The notes: a model not told the origin generated them from the sequence alone. DNA of 59,363 nucleotides from Cryomorphaceae bacterium (GCA_007116495.1 SKIJ01000013.1:1-59363); one strand, 5' to 3'; numbered from the stretch's first letter, positions 1 to 8,943 are shown. Made by a program: numbers and translations.

Positions 1-59
1 GATTCGAACTCCCATCAACGGTTTTGGAGACCGCTATTCTGCCATTGAACTACACCCGT
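1..59 (-). tRNA. tRNA-Trp (CCA), cut by the window edge
   Basis: On the minus strand the D arm, the anticodon arm with loop CTCCAAA (anticodon CCA) and the 5' part of the T arm (GTTCGAATC) are present. The 3' side of the T arm and the acceptor stem lie outside the window. It follows tuf in the same direction, the usual position ahead of secE-nusG-rpl genes. Confidence 0.93.
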
Positions 60-69
60 AATTTAGCGG

Positions 70-102
70 AAAAAGGCGCCCCGAAAAAACTGGGTTTTCG
101 GG
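70..102 (-). terminator. hairpin between tuf and tRNA-Trp
   Basis: An 8-bp stem (80-87 with 95-102, CCCGAAAA/TTTTCGGG) stands just after the tuf stop and is followed in the minus direction by a short T run. It may terminate tuf mRNA or mark an RNA processing point before tRNA-Trp. Confidence 0.5.
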
Positions 103-131
103 ACACCTATTAACCTAAATCGCAGTCGATT

Positions 132-1319
132 TTACTCGACAATTTCTGTTACCTGACCTGCACCAACGGTACGACCACCTTCGCGAATTGCGAAACGAAG
201 ACCTTTGTTGATGGCTACAGGAGTAATCAATTCTACGTTGATGGTGAGGTTGTCACCAGGCATTACCATTTCAACGCCATCAGGTAGAGAAATCTCTCCT
301 GTTACGTCAGTGGTACGCAAGTAGAACTGAGGACGGTATTTTTTGTGGAAAGGTGTGTGACGACCTCCTTCTTCTTTCTTCAAGATATAAACCTCAGCCT
401 TGAATTTGTGGTGAGGCTTGATGCTACCTGGCTTACAGATAACCATACCGCGACGGATATCGGTTTTCTCAATACCGCGGAGAAGGATACCTACGTTGTC
501 ACCAGCTTTACCAGTGTCTAGAATCTTACGGAACATCTCAACACCTGTTACGGTAGAAGTCAACTTCTCATCACCGTAACCGATGATTTCTACAGCATCG
601 CCAGTGTTTGCAACACCAGTTTCAATACGACCAGTAGCTACAGTACCACGACCAGTGATGGAGAATACGTCTTCGATCGGCATCAAGAAAGGCTTCTCTT
701 CGTCACGCTCGGGTATCTCGATGTAGTTATCTACTTCGTTCATCAAGCTGAGTACTGTATCAACCCACTTTTGCTCTCCGTTCAATGCACCAAGTGCAGA
801 ACCTTGAACTACAGGTGTGTTGTCACCGTCGTATTCGTAGAACGAAAGAAGTTCACGAACTTCCATTTCTACCAATTCAATTAATTCTTCATCGTCAACA
901 AGGTCTACTTTGTTGAGGAAACATACAATACGTGGAACACCAACCTGACGAGCAAGAAGGATGTGCTCACGCGTTTGAGGCATAGGGCCATCAGTTGCAG
1001 CTACTACAAGGATAGCACCGTCCATCTGAGCAGCACCGGTAACCATGTTTTTAACGTAGTCGGCGTGACCAGGACAGTCAACGTGTGCGTAGTGACGGTT
1101 CTGTGTTTGGTACTCTACGTGAGCAGAGTTAATAGTGATACCACGCTCTTTTTCCTCAGGTGCGTTGTCGATTGAGTCAAATGAACGGGCTTCTGAATGA
1201 CCAGCATCAGCCAAAACTTTGGTGATGGCTGCAGTCAAGGTGGTTTTACCGTGGTCAACGTGACCGATGGTGCCAATGTTAAGGTGCGGTTTGTTCCGCA
1301 CGAACGTTTCCTTTGCCAT
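132..1319 (-). CDS. tuf: elongation factor Tu
   Basis: EF-Tu, the GTPase that delivers aminoacyl-tRNA to the ribosome. The 395-residue length is normal. The G domain carries GHVDHGKT (19-26), DCPGH (81-85) and NKVD (136-139), followed by the two beta-barrel domains and the typical C-terminal [13 protein letters not shown]. The ATG start gives the canonical MAKETF N-terminus. It lies directly behind four tRNA genes (Thr, Tyr, Gly, Thr) and ahead of tRNA-Trp, the same order as the tufB operon of many bacteria. No TAnnTTTG element is seen between tRNA-Thr and tuf, so it is probably transcribed from the promoter before the tRNAs. Confidence 0.99.
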   Translation of the reverse strand: MAKETFVRNKPHLNIGTIGHVDHGKTTLTAAITKVLADAGHSEARSFDSIDNAPEEKERGITINSAHVEYQTQNRHYAHVDCPGHADYVKNMVTGAAQMDGAILVVAATDGPMPQTREHILLARQVGVPRIVCFLNKVDLVDDEELIELVEMEVRELLSFYEYDGDNTPVVQGSALGALNGEQKWVDTVLSLMNEVDNYIEIPERDEEKPFLMPIEDVFSITGRGTVATGRIETGVANTGDAVEIIGYGDEKLTSTVTGVEMFRKILDTGKAGDNVGILLRGIEKTDIRRGMVICKPGSIKPHHKFKAEVYILKKEEGGRHTPFHKKYRPQFYLRTTDVTGEISLPDGVEMVMPGDNLTINVELITPVAINKGLRFAIREGGRTVGAGQVTEIVE

Positions 1320-1389
1320 AGTGTAAATACTTAATAGGTTAATGAACTTTTCGTTGCCGTTGGAGACATCTTTACAGAAAAAAACGTTG

Positions 1390-1461
1390 AGCCAATGAGG
1401 GGAATTGAACCCCTGACCTTTTCCTTACCAAGGAAACGCTCTACCCCTGAGCTACATCGGC
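1390..1461 (-). tRNA. tRNA-Thr (GGT)
   Basis: 72-nt cloverleaf with acceptor GCCGATG/CATTGGC, anticodon loop CTTGGTA (GGT) and T loop TTCAATT. The discriminator is U and CCA is not encoded. It lies 70 bp upstream of tuf in the tRNA-tuf operon. Confidence 0.97.
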
Positions 1462-1495
1462 TTGGCCATGTCGCTTGATAAATAAACAAAAGATC

Positions 1496-1515
1496 AATAA
1501 CGGTTATACGTTATT
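1496..1515. repeat. inverted repeat in the tRNA operon spacer
   Basis: AATAACG (1496-1502) and CGTTATT (1509-1515) form a 7-bp stem with a 6-nt loop in the 130-bp spacer between tRNA-Gly and tRNA-Thr(GGT). It may be an RNA processing hairpin; this is inference only. Confidence 0.4.
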
Positions 1516-1552
1516 ACCCTATTGCATTGACTATGTATCACGGGCTGACGCC

Positions 1553-1574
1553 GGGGCGGGCCCCAATTTTTTTT
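1553..1574 (+). terminator. plus-strand terminator-like hairpin inside the tRNA operon
   Basis: GGGG-CGGG-CCCC is followed by AA and eight T on the plus strand, so it resembles an intrinsic terminator for transcripts running against the tRNA operon. No plus-strand gene is seen upstream. It could stop antisense transcription, or the similarity could be chance. Confidence 0.35.
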
Positions 1575-1593
1575 CTCACAAAGAACGTTTCCG

Positions 1594-1666
1594 AGCGGAA
1601 GACGGGATTCGAACCCGCGACATTCAGCTTGGAAGGCTGATGCTCTACCAACTGAGCTACTTCCGC
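1594..1666 (-). tRNA. tRNA-Gly (TCC)
   Basis: 73-nt cloverleaf with acceptor GCGGAAG/CTTCCGC, anticodon loop CTTCCAA (TCC) and T loop TTCGAAT. Discriminator U, no encoded CCA. Third gene of the tRNA-tuf operon. Confidence 0.97.
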
Positions 1667-1696
1667 AAATTTGATGACATTTCACCAAATCTATTG

Positions 1697-1778
1697 TGGG
1701 GGGAGCAGGATTCGAACCTGCGAAGGTAAAACCAACAGATTTACAGTCTGTCCTCGTTGGCCGCTTGAGTATCCCCCC
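1697..1778 (-). tRNA. tRNA-Tyr (GTA)
   Basis: 82-nt class II tRNA with a long variable arm, acceptor GGGGGGA/TCCCCCC, anticodon loop CTGTAAA (GTA) and discriminator A. No encoded CCA. Second gene of the operon. Confidence 0.97.
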
Positions 1779-1792
1779 AACATAAAAAAATG

Positions 1793-1865
1793 AGCCAGCA
1801 GAGGGACTCGAACCCCCGACCAGCTGATTACAAATCAGCTGCTCTACCAACTGAGCTATGCTGGC
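1793..1865 (-). tRNA. tRNA-Thr (TGT)
   Basis: 73-nt cloverleaf with acceptor GCCAGCA/TGCTGGC, anticodon loop TTTGTAA (TGT) and T loop TTCGAGT. Discriminator U. First gene of the tRNA-tuf operon. Confidence 0.97.
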
Positions 1866-1925
1866 TTTTTTATGTCCAAATGAGTCAATGAACAACCGTT
1901 TTAGGATTTTTGCTAAAACGGACTG

Positions 1926-1956
1926 CAAATGTAAGAACATTTACGTTGCACACAAA
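1926..1956 (-). promoter_or_regulatory. promoter of the tRNA-tuf operon
   Basis: On the minus strand TTTG (1956-1953) is followed after exactly 19 nt by TACATTTG (1933-1926), a full match to the Bacteroidota consensus TTTG-N19-TAnnTTTG. The predicted transcript start is near 1921, about 55 nt before tRNA-Thr(TGT). Confidence 0.85.
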
Positions 1957-2145
1957 TATTTTTTTAGAAAAAAAACAACTGATTAAAAAACCGCAAACAT
2001 AGCTTCGTAATGCGCTTATAATCATATATATAAGCTAAAATCAAAACACCGCAAAATCATCTTACGCAAGACTGTTTCACGGCCACGTGAGCATGAGTCG
2101 ATCTTTTTGTCAACAAAGCAGTGTTCATTTGCTCTCAAATCGTGT

Positions 2146-5100
2146 TTATTTTGTCAAAAGAATGCGTTGATTGAATGCTCCTATCCGCAATGTGTATGCA
2201 CCTGAAGCGAGAAAGCTTAAATCAACCTGCTGCTCTTCGAAAATCTCCTTAGTTGCGAAGACACGTTTACCGACAGCATCAAACAATTCGATCAATTCCG
2301 CAACTGCCGGATCAGGCAATACAATTGTTAATACTCCTTGGGTAGGATTGGGATAAAACTGAACCTTAGACAACCATTCATCTTCCGTGCTGAACGTTGG
2401 ACTGACAGTAACCACAAGTGTGGACTCGTCACACGTATCCACGGCCGTTGCCGTAACTGATAATTCATGAACACCTACTTGAGACCATTCAACGTCGACG
2501 GAGTTCGTGCCTTGCCCGGCGATGATGCTTCCTCCTTGTACCGTCCAATCGTATGCGGCTCCGGAGTGAGCCATAACGTCGTAGGACTCAACTTCCATTG
2601 GCCCGGTAAAATCAGAACCGTTTATCATACCTATGGGGAATGTGTTTGGCTCATTAATGAATCGTGATAATGTATCGGTACAACCATTGGCGTCGGTCAC
2701 GACAACTGTGTAGGTTCCTTCGGATAAACCAATTACGGTTGAGGTCGACGCACCGTGACTCCAATCGAAAGTCATCGGAGGAGTACCGCCACTCACATTT
2801 ATGTCTATTACGCCATCCTCTGCTCCGAAGCAACTCACATCGCTTTTACTGATCACCGACGCGTTTAACCTTGACGGCTCGGTAATGATAACAGTCAATG
2901 ATTGCGTACAAAGCTGGGAATCTGTAACCGTTACAACGTAACTACCGGCCGCCAAACCACCTAGCGAATCAGTATTCAGTGACGGATCATTATTCCATTC
3001 GTAGGTAAAAGGCGGGTGCCCACCCACTGCATCAACCACAATAAATCCATCGCTATCATTTCGACAGGATGCATTTTGCTGACTCACCACCGTAACAGCG
3101 ATCGAATCGGCGGGTTCAACAATCGTTACAGAAACGTCGGCCACACAGTTGTTGGCATCCGTTACCGTTGCAGTATACGCCCCAGCAGATAATCCAGTAG
3201 CAGAATCTGAGGTTTGTACGGGCGTGGTATTCCATTCAACATTGTAAGGTGGTGTTCCTCCGGATGCGTTTATCGATGCGCTTCCTTCATTTCCTCCAAA
3301 ACAACGGACATGATTTACAGACAATACATCAACTGTGATGCTGTCGGCTGGCTGATCGATGAATACATCTTTTGTTGCCGTACAATTATTGGCATCGGTA
3401 ACCGTCACCGTGTACGTTCCTTGTGGCAATCCGGTTATAGAATCGGATGCTTGCACCGGTGTGGTATTCCATTGATAACTGTACGGTGGGGTTCCACCAT
3501 TTACGTCTACAGAGGCGCTTCCATCACTCCCATCAAAGCAACTTACATCGGAAACTGTTGACACATCTACGGTGATGCTGTCGGAAGGTTCGTTGATGGA
3601 AACACTGGCAATAACAACACAGCTGTTGGCATCGGTAACGGTTAATGCATAGGTTCCTGCAACCAACCCATCAGCCGTATCCGACGTTTGGATAGGATTG
3701 GAGTCCCAGCTCAAAGCGTATGGCGGTGTACCACCCAACACCTCTGCACGTGCGCGTCCGTCATCTCCACCAAAGCAGGAAACGTGATCGACGACAATAG
3801 CGCTTGCTGTAAGCTCATCGGGTTGATTAATATTAAAGGTATCAAGGGCAACACAGCCGAGCGAATCAATCACCTCCACCGTGTAGGTTCCTTCAGGAAG
3901 ATCCTGTAGACTAGTTCCGTTCAATGACGGATCCTCGTTCCAAGTGAGAGAGTATGGTGGAACACCTCCACTAATACTGGCCGTTAGCGCTGCTGTTGAA
4001 TCGCCAAAACACAAAATGGAGTCGGTAAGTGTTAAATCCACAGACAATGAAGTAAACGCACAAACGCTGGTTACGACACCCGACGCTATGAGGGAAAAAG
4101 GCTGACTGGCTGTAGAAGATGACCCCAGCGATTGCAGTGATCCTTTATGTGTGACCACAATCTCGTACGCACCGGCCGGCAACACACCGGCAGGAATAAC
4201 CTCAACATTATCGCGAATATTATCGCCGCGTGTTGCCGCAGCAGACGGATTGGCTGGATTTAATATCCATGGCATTTCGTTAACGCTTGCATCGGTGGGA
4301 CTCACAATACGGACATCCAAATCGTTGATGAGCTTGATATTTGTTGGATTCAATGATGGCGTGTTTGCCGGCGCACTTGGATCCGTCCAACACAACGTAA
4401 CGTGAATGGGGTCAACACCATTGGATTCAAACGCATATCGAAATGTATCGCCCTGCACAAGCTCCTCCTCCATCACAAAAGACTGAACCGTATCCAGTAA
4501 GAGTTCAGCCGCCTTTTCTATGTTCAACAACCCCCACCCAAACATATAATCAGGTCCGGTATTGGGCCCGGATTCGTCAGCCGTATGAATAGCCAATCCA
4601 CGCAAACTTGCCGAACGCATGTATTGATTGTTGAGGGAATCGTGCAATTGCTGAAGCAATAATAAAGAACCCGAAACATTTGGCCCCGACATAGACGTTC
4701 CCGAAATGGTGGCGTATTGGGAATTATTTCCGGCATAGCTGGAAAAAACAGCAACACCATTACCAACAACATCCGGCTTTATACGCCCATCGTCGGTTGG
4801 CCCCCAAGAACTAAACGATGACATTTGAACGTCAGACGGTTGGCTATATCCGTTGGGAACATCAAATACAGCGCCTACTGTCAGAATGTTTTTGGCTGTT
4901 CCGTAGGTGGGAATGCAATCGAAGCCGTCTGAACCACCCATAACTTCTCGCGTCGTGGTTGATGTTTGCCAACCGTTATTCCAAACGTAATGAAATGTAT
5001 TGGGTCCCGGACCTCCGCCTCGATTATTTCCTGATGATTTTACGATTAGATAGTACGGTGCATTTTCCGCAATTTCATCCCACGTGCTGGTTTTTCCATC

Positions 5101-5823
5101 ATAAAAACCAAAGCTCCAATCTTCATTTTGACTGATGGATGGGGAACCCCACCAGTGCCAACCCTGATTACCAGACCAATTGCCATTTGCCCAGCCTGCA
5201 ATTTGCCCATAGGAATGCTGAGACACCAAAGCACCCATAGCTGCTTCACTTGCCATTTCGCTGTTATCGCTATTCCAGTCAAATGCACGCAAATCAGCTG
5301 CATGAGCCATGCCCTTTGCATCATTAATTGCACCCGCAGCCACCAACGTTCCGGCAACATGCGTTGCATGATTACTCAAACCTGATGGATTGTCAACCTG
5401 CGTAACTCTAGAACCAAACTCTTGATGGGTTGTCCGGGTTCCTCCACCATCCCACTCACGCATGGTCATGCCGCTTCCATCCAAATTAAGTCCGGCTCTA
5501 CCACCCGGCCACACGTGATTCGTGGATGTACTTGCCGCGGCTGTGATGTTTAGCGTTTGGTAGAATATGGGTGTGCCATTTTCCACTCTTATGAGCTCGT
5601 ATTCGGTGCTGTCTTGCCCTGTAAACGATATCGGCCAGCCGTTTTTCTCAGCTTCCCTCAACGCCTCGGCCTTTTCTTTTTCAAATTTGGCGTTTTCTCG
5701 TTCAACAATTTCCTGAAGTGCTTCGGAGTTGACTTGAACGGTTTGCGCATTAAGATGACAATGGACAAACACCATTAATAGCAGCAATGAAAGTAAACTC
5801 TTTTTAGGGACGAATCGAATCAT
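2146..5823 (-). CDS. secreted subtilisin-like protease with SprB repeats and T9SS sorting domain
   Basis: A 1225-residue exported serine protease. Signal peptide at 1-27 ends in LNAQ. The S8 peptidase domain covers about 100-440: Asp125 (REWDGG), His152 (NHATHVAG) and Ser377 (SGTSMSGP) form the triad, and Asn in SSGNNRG is the oxyanion residue. A jelly-roll-like P domain follows (about 440-590). Six SprB-type repeats of about 53 residues recur every ~78 residues (about 605-1048), each with a CFG start, GGTPPY-W core and VTDAxxC end. A PKD-like stretch and a type A T9SS sorting domain (FYPNPTQG, about 1150-1225) finish the protein. It is therefore probably moved over the outer membrane by T9SS and either anchored or released. 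Substrate unknown. Confidence 0.95.
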   Translation of the reverse strand: MIRFVPKKSLLSLLLLMVFVHCHLNAQTVQVNSEALQEIVERENAKFEKEKAEALREAEKNGWPISFTGQDSTEYELIRVENGTPIFYQTLNITAAASTSTNHVWPGGRAGLNLDGSGMTMREWDGGGTRTTHQEFGSRVTQVDNPSGLSNHATHVAGTLVAAGAINDAKGMAHAADLRAFDWNSDNSEMASEAAMGALVSQHSYGQIAGWANGNWSGNQGWHWWGSPSISQNEDWSFGFYDGKTSTWDEIAENAPYYLIVKSSGNNRGGGPGPNTFHYVWNNGWQTSTTTREVMGGSDGFDCIPTYGTAKNILTVGAVFDVPNGYSQPSDVQMSSFSSWGPTDDGRIKPDVVGNGVAVFSSYAGNNSQYATISGTSMSGPNVSGSLLLLQQLHDSLNNQYMRSASLRGLAIHTADESGPNTGPDYMFGWGLLNIEKAAELLLDTVQSFVMEEELVQGDTFRYAFESNGVDPIHVTLCWTDPSAPANTPSLNPTNIKLINDLDVRIVSPTDASVNEMPWILNPANPSAAATRGDNIRDNVEVIPAGVLPAGAYEIVVTHKGSLQSLGSSSTASQPFSLIASGVVTSVCAFTSLSVDLTLTDSILCFGDSTAALTASISGGVPPYSLTWNEDPSLNGTSLQDLPEGTYTVEVIDSLGCVALDTFNINQPDELTASAIVVDHVSCFGGDDGRARAEVLGGTPPYALSWDSNPIQTSDTADGLVAGTYALTVTDANSCVVIASVSINEPSDSITVDVSTVSDVSCFDGSDGSASVDVNGGTPPYSYQWNTTPVQASDSITGLPQGTYTVTVTDANNCTATKDVFIDQPADSITVDVLSVNHVRCFGGNEGSASINASGGTPPYNVEWNTTPVQTSDSATGLSAGAYTATVTDANNCVADVSVTIVEPADSIAVTVVSQQNASCRNDSDGFIVVDAVGGHPPFTYEWNNDPSLNTDSLGGLAAGSYVVTVTDSQLCTQSLTVIITEPSRLNASVISKSDVSCFGAEDGVIDINVSGGTPPMTFDWSHGASTSTVIGLSEGTYTVVVTDANGCTDTLSRFINEPNTFPIGMINGSDFTGPMEVESYDVMAHSGAAYDWTVQGGSIIAGQGTNSVDVEWSQVGVHELSVTATAVDTCDESTLVVTVSPTFSTEDEWLSKVQFYPNPTQGVLTIVLPDPAVAELIELFDAVGKRVFATKEIFEEQQVDLSFLASGAYTLRIGAFNQRILLTK

Positions 5824-5831
5824 AATTAATG

Positions 5832-5854
5832 TTTCTTGTTAGCATTACAAGAAA
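5832..5854 (-). promoter_or_regulatory. hairpin next to the protease start codon
   Basis: TTTCTTGT (5832-5839) and ACAAGAAA (5847-5854) form an 8-bp perfect stem with a 7-nt loop, ending 8 nt before the ATG at 5823. In the mRNA it would cover the ribosome landing site, so it may modulate translation. This is inference from position. Confidence 0.5.
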
Positions 5855-5956
5855 GCGGCTTACGCATTAATGACACACCATTGATTACTTTCAACGCCCA
5901 ATTTTCGCCTAATGGTTATCGGCAACCATAAGCTGTGAGGACATACCAATAGCTTA

Positions 5957-5987
5957 TGTTAAATGCTTTTATTAAAAGCATTTAACA
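5957..5987. repeat. 15-bp perfect inverted repeat in the protease leader
   Basis: TGTTAAATGCTTTTA and its exact reverse complement flank a single T (31 bp in all). It lies inside the predicted 5' leader of the protease (putative transcript start near 6018, ATG at 5823). It could be an operator or a strong RNA hairpin. Confidence 0.6.
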
Positions 5988-6024
5988 AAGCGAAAAAAAC
6001 GTACTTTCCTGTATTAATTGACGG

Positions 6025-6032
6025 CAAAGTTA
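6025..6032 (-). promoter_or_regulatory. putative -7 element for the protease
   Basis: TAACTTTG on the minus strand fits TAnnTTTG. No clear TTTG stands 17-23 nt upstream. If used, the leader is about 195 nt. Confidence 0.5.
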
Positions 6033-6088
6033 ATGAATAAAACCGCTACGGAATGACGTATTGTCAATCCGGTTAAAGCACAGAATCA

Positions 6089-6110
6089 CCCGGCAAAGGA
6101 AACTGCCGGG
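6089..6110 (-). terminator. hairpin after the nitroreductase
   Basis: CCCGGCA (6089-6095) pairs with TGCCGGG (6104-6110), loop 8 nt, starting about 12 nt after the nitroreductase stop. The T tract behind it is weak. Confidence 0.5.
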
Positions 6111-6121
6111 AATCAAATTTT

Positions 6122-6685
6122 TCATCCGTGCCACACGGAAATCTCGTCAACCGATAAGCGCTCTCGTGGGGGCAGCGGGAGGTTTCTAGGCATCCCTAAA
6201 AACAAAAAACCCAAAAGGCGATCGTCGCCCTGTAACCCAAAAAAGGGTTTAAACGTATGATAGAACGCATGCCCACCGGTGCTCCAATATCCTCCGGCGC
6301 CTAAATCCGATGCAGTAATCAACATGTTTTGCACGGCACAAGCAACAGCCGCTATTTCTTCAAATTCGGGAACAATGGGATTGCGCTTCATGCCAATGGC
6401 AATAACATGCGAACAGCTCATGGGCTTCTTGATAAACTTATCGTAGGTCGCCTGTTTGGCATTTTCTCCTTCATGCGTTTTGTACGCTTCAGCCCAAGCA
6501 CGCGCAAATGTTTCTCGAGCATCTCCGCTGAACACATTAAACCGCCACGGTTGAGTGAGTCTGTGTGTAGGGGCAAACCGTGCACTATCTAACATTGCAA
6601 TGATGGTTTCGCGTGGTATTTCGGCACCCGTAAACTGAGGCGGGTACGCACTTCGTCTATTTTGTATGATGTCTTTTGCACTCAT
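6122..6685 (-). CDS. nitroreductase family protein
   Basis: A 187-residue FMN-dependent nitroreductase-fold oxidoreductase of the small, cytoplasmic, homodimeric type. The start at 6685 gives MSAKDIIQNRRSAYPP, with the family's Arg-Arg-Ser N-terminal FMN contact; an upstream in-frame start would add 66 residues of unlikely sequence that overlaps the next gene. Further family landmarks are APTHRLTQPWRF, YWSTGGHAF and LLGFLFLGMP near the C-terminus. It stands 73 bp after the Lnt-like gene and may share its transcript. The electron acceptor cannot be read from sequence. Confidence 0.9.
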   Translation of the reverse strand: MSAKDIIQNRRSAYPPQFTGAEIPRETIIAMLDSARFAPTHRLTQPWRFNVFSGDARETFARAWAEAYKTHEGENAKQATYDKFIKKPMSCSHVIAIGMKRNPIVPEFEEIAAVACAVQNMLITASDLGAGGYWSTGGHAFYHTFKPFFGLQGDDRLLGFLFLGMPRNLPLPPRERLSVDEISVWHG

Positions 6686-6758
6686 GATTGTATGATTGTT
6701 TGGTATGAAAACATCGCAATCTCTAAAACGTTTACTGCTATATTTTGAGCAGTCGCCA

Positions 6759-7799
6759 CTACTTTTTGTGTAACGAAGCTCCCCGCAGCGAAAAGCTAAC
6801 GGTATACAGCAGCGTAAATATGGCCACGAACACGGCAATGCGAACCGGAAAACTTCCGGATCGTGAAACGTATGTTTTCTCATCCGACGTTTCCAACGCT
6901 AAGATATTTGCATCCGTATGAACATATCCCTTACGATCCACGGCACACAACACGCCATCGTTAACCCATACCACTGGGCGACGCACTTCCAGCGCTCTCG
7001 CTCTTAGAACGCGTTGCTGCATAGACAGCGGCATGTCATACGATTCTGCTTCCAATACCAAAGCGTCTTTCCAAACCGAATTGACAAAGTCGTACGGCGA
7101 ATAAATGGACGTCAATAAAGTGCTCACGTCTTTTTTTTGACCCACATCAAGCGTCATATCCGAGACCAGATCGTCGGTGCCCACCCGCACCTTTTTTACA
7201 GCACTTTCGGAAGCAGGCGTCGGCAACAGCCAAGCAGGCAGGAAAACAAGCATCAATACGGCAACAACACTCTGACCTACGAGGGGTTTCCATTGTTTGT
7301 GCCCCAGAAAGGATCGAACAATGGCAAATGCCACCAAATTAACCAACCAAATCCACAACGACCCGCCAAGAACGCTCATGTAGGCATACCAACCGGAAAT
7401 AGATGATGGCAAAGCATTTCCTAAAACAGCACTTCCAAAACTGTAGCGCAATTGAAGCCATTCGACTAACACCCAAAAAAACGGAAGCGAAATCATAGCG
7501 CGTTGAAGGCCGAGAATCGGTTGAATCATCCAAGGCAACGAGATTGCTATGGCAAGTAAAACGGAGAACAGCAGTACATAAATGAGATACGAAATTGGGA
7601 TGATGGCAGCAAAGTAACCATTCACCATTGCATAGAAGATTAGAATTGTGGCAAACGCGGCTACAAGGCGACGCAACGCCAACCGCGAACCCGATGCATT
7701 ATTTTGGTAAATCAATAACGGCACGAAAGCTACAAACAACAAAGGGTATGCAAACGCATACCCCAATACCAGTAACAATGCAGAAAAAATAATATGCAT
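6759..7799 (-). CDS. apolipoprotein N-acyltransferase-like membrane protein with reduced catalytic domain
   Basis: A 346-residue integral membrane protein. The first ~190 residues hold six or so membrane segments and the Lnt-type region FFWVLVEWLQ (108-117), LGNALP and YMSVLGGSLWIWLVNL (140-155). The periplasmic part, about 200-318, is only ~120 residues, whereas the nitrilase-fold domain of Lnt has about 270. It keeps a piece resembling the Glu loop (DALVLEAES, 245-253) and one resembling the post-Cys segment (RARALEVRRPVVWVNDG, 266-282), but the region that should carry the catalytic Lys and Cys is missing. A final TM (about 319-340) remains. Its ATG overlaps the stop of the upstream PorV/PorQ-like gene (TGATG). 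It may be inactive or have a new role. Confidence 0.75.
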   Translation of the reverse strand: MHIIFSALLLVLGYAFAYPLLFVAFVPLLIYQNNASGSRLALRRLVAAFATILIFYAMVNGYFAAIIPISYLIYVLLFSVLLAIAISLPWMIQPILGLQRAMISLPFFWVLVEWLQLRYSFGSAVLGNALPSSISGWYAYMSVLGGSLWIWLVNLVAFAIVRSFLGHKQWKPLVGQSVVAVLMLVFLPAWLLPTPASESAVKKVRVGTDDLVSDMTLDVGQKKDVSTLLTSIYSPYDFVNSVWKDALVLEAESYDMPLSMQQRVLRARALEVRRPVVWVNDGVLCAVDRKGYVHTDANILALETSDEKTYVSRSGSFPVRIAVFVAIFTLLYTVSFSLRGASLHKK

Positions 7800-8890
7800 C
7801 AGAATAACGTATTCTTGCCTCCAAACGAGGCACTAAGTGAAAAAATGTTTGAGTACATGGCAATCCCTTGATTACCGATGTCCGTAAGGGCGTAACTAAC
7901 GCGTATGCCGCGATAATCAAAACCGAGTCCCATAGTGGGTGTCCAAGCCGTTCGGTACGTATTGTTGAATTGGAGTTCGCGCTGAAGCTCACCCGCACCA
8001 ACACGTAGAAAAACAAAGTCTCGGTAACCAAACTCTGCACCGGCAGAAGGATACATGCTCACCCCCGATTCGCCACTTATCAAGGCGTTTCGTTGCCCGT
8101 CAAATGTGAACACGGCATTGACTTCGGTTAATAAAGAGAAGTCATCACCGAAAGAGAAAACACGACCGCCGCCAATAATAAACGTAGGCAAGGAAATTTC
8201 GTTGTTATTGTCGGGCATATCATTTCCCGTTTCCCGAAATACCTCTGCCAATTCGTTGTCTATGCGAATGTCCCAAGCTGTAAACGTTGACGTTACATCA
8301 CGTGCAACAGCACCAAAGCGCCAATCGCCTCTTTTGTATTGAGCACCTAAGTCAAAGCCAAAGCCGTACCCCTTCGCAAAGCGCCCTAATGAGCGGTAAA
8401 TAAACTTCATATTGGCACCGTAACTAAGCCCTTCAATCTTTTCCGACGCCCTTGCGTAAGACACCAACATGGCGTAATCCGCAGCAGAAAACCGCGTGAT
8501 GCGATCGTAATCAACATTGCCATCGGCATCTTGCAGCAGGGATGTATCGGGAATATCATCTACCCCAAAGCGAATGACGGACACACCTACTGTAGATGTA
8601 TTGTCTATGGGCACGGCTACGGCAGCATAATCGAAGTTCGCGATGCTGCCAAAGTACTCGGCGTGCATCAATGACGCGTCTAAGTAGGTTTCCATGTTGG
8701 CTAAACCCGCAGGATTCCAATAACCGGCATCTGCTCCTGAAACCGAGGACACCACCGACTTACCCATGGCCAATGCACGGGCATCGACGCCTATTTCTAA
8801 AAACTCGTTGGCGTACTTACGCGCCACCTGAGCCTGCAACTGCGTCGCGATAAACGTTATAAAAAACCCCAGACGCAAATACTTTATCAT
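7799..8890 (-). CDS. PorV/PorQ family outer membrane protein
   Basis: A 363-residue protein with a signal peptide ending in QLQAQ (start at 8890, MIKYLRLGFF). The N-terminal stretch KYANEFLEIGVDARALAMG followed by DAGYWNPAGLAN is the signature of the PorV/PorQ (FadL-like, UPF0164-type) barrels that work with type IX secretion or in outer membrane transport. The rest is alternating beta-strand sequence ending in FGGKNTLF. An upstream in-frame start would add 24 residues without a signal-like profile. It is the first gene of a unit with the Lnt-like protein. Whether it is PorV, PorQ or another paralog cannot be decided here. Confidence 0.85.
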   Translation of the reverse strand: MIKYLRLGFFITFIATQLQAQVARKYANEFLEIGVDARALAMGKSVVSSVSGADAGYWNPAGLANMETYLDASLMHAEYFGSIANFDYAAVAVPIDNTSTVGVSVIRFGVDDIPDTSLLQDADGNVDYDRITRFSAADYAMLVSYARASEKIEGLSYGANMKFIYRSLGRFAKGYGFGFDLGAQYKRGDWRFGAVARDVTSTFTAWDIRIDNELAEVFRETGNDMPDNNNEISLPTFIIGGGRVFSFGDDFSLLTEVNAVFTFDGQRNALISGESGVSMYPSAGAEFGYRDFVFLRVGAGELQRELQFNNTYRTAWTPTMGLGFDYRGIRVSYALTDIGNQGIAMYSNIFSLSASFGGKNTLF

Positions 8891-8943
8891 AATCTTAGCG
8901 CATACATATAATGAACGGATAATCACCCTAATTCTTGACGCCA

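Noticed and set aside
1475-1940. Open frames of 84 and 148 codons across the tRNA cluster
   Set aside because: They run through four tRNA genes and have no protein character.
6686-6883. N-terminal extension of the nitroreductase from the ATG at 6883
   Set aside because: The 66 additional residues overlap the Lnt-like gene in another frame; the ATG at 6685 gives the family N-terminus.
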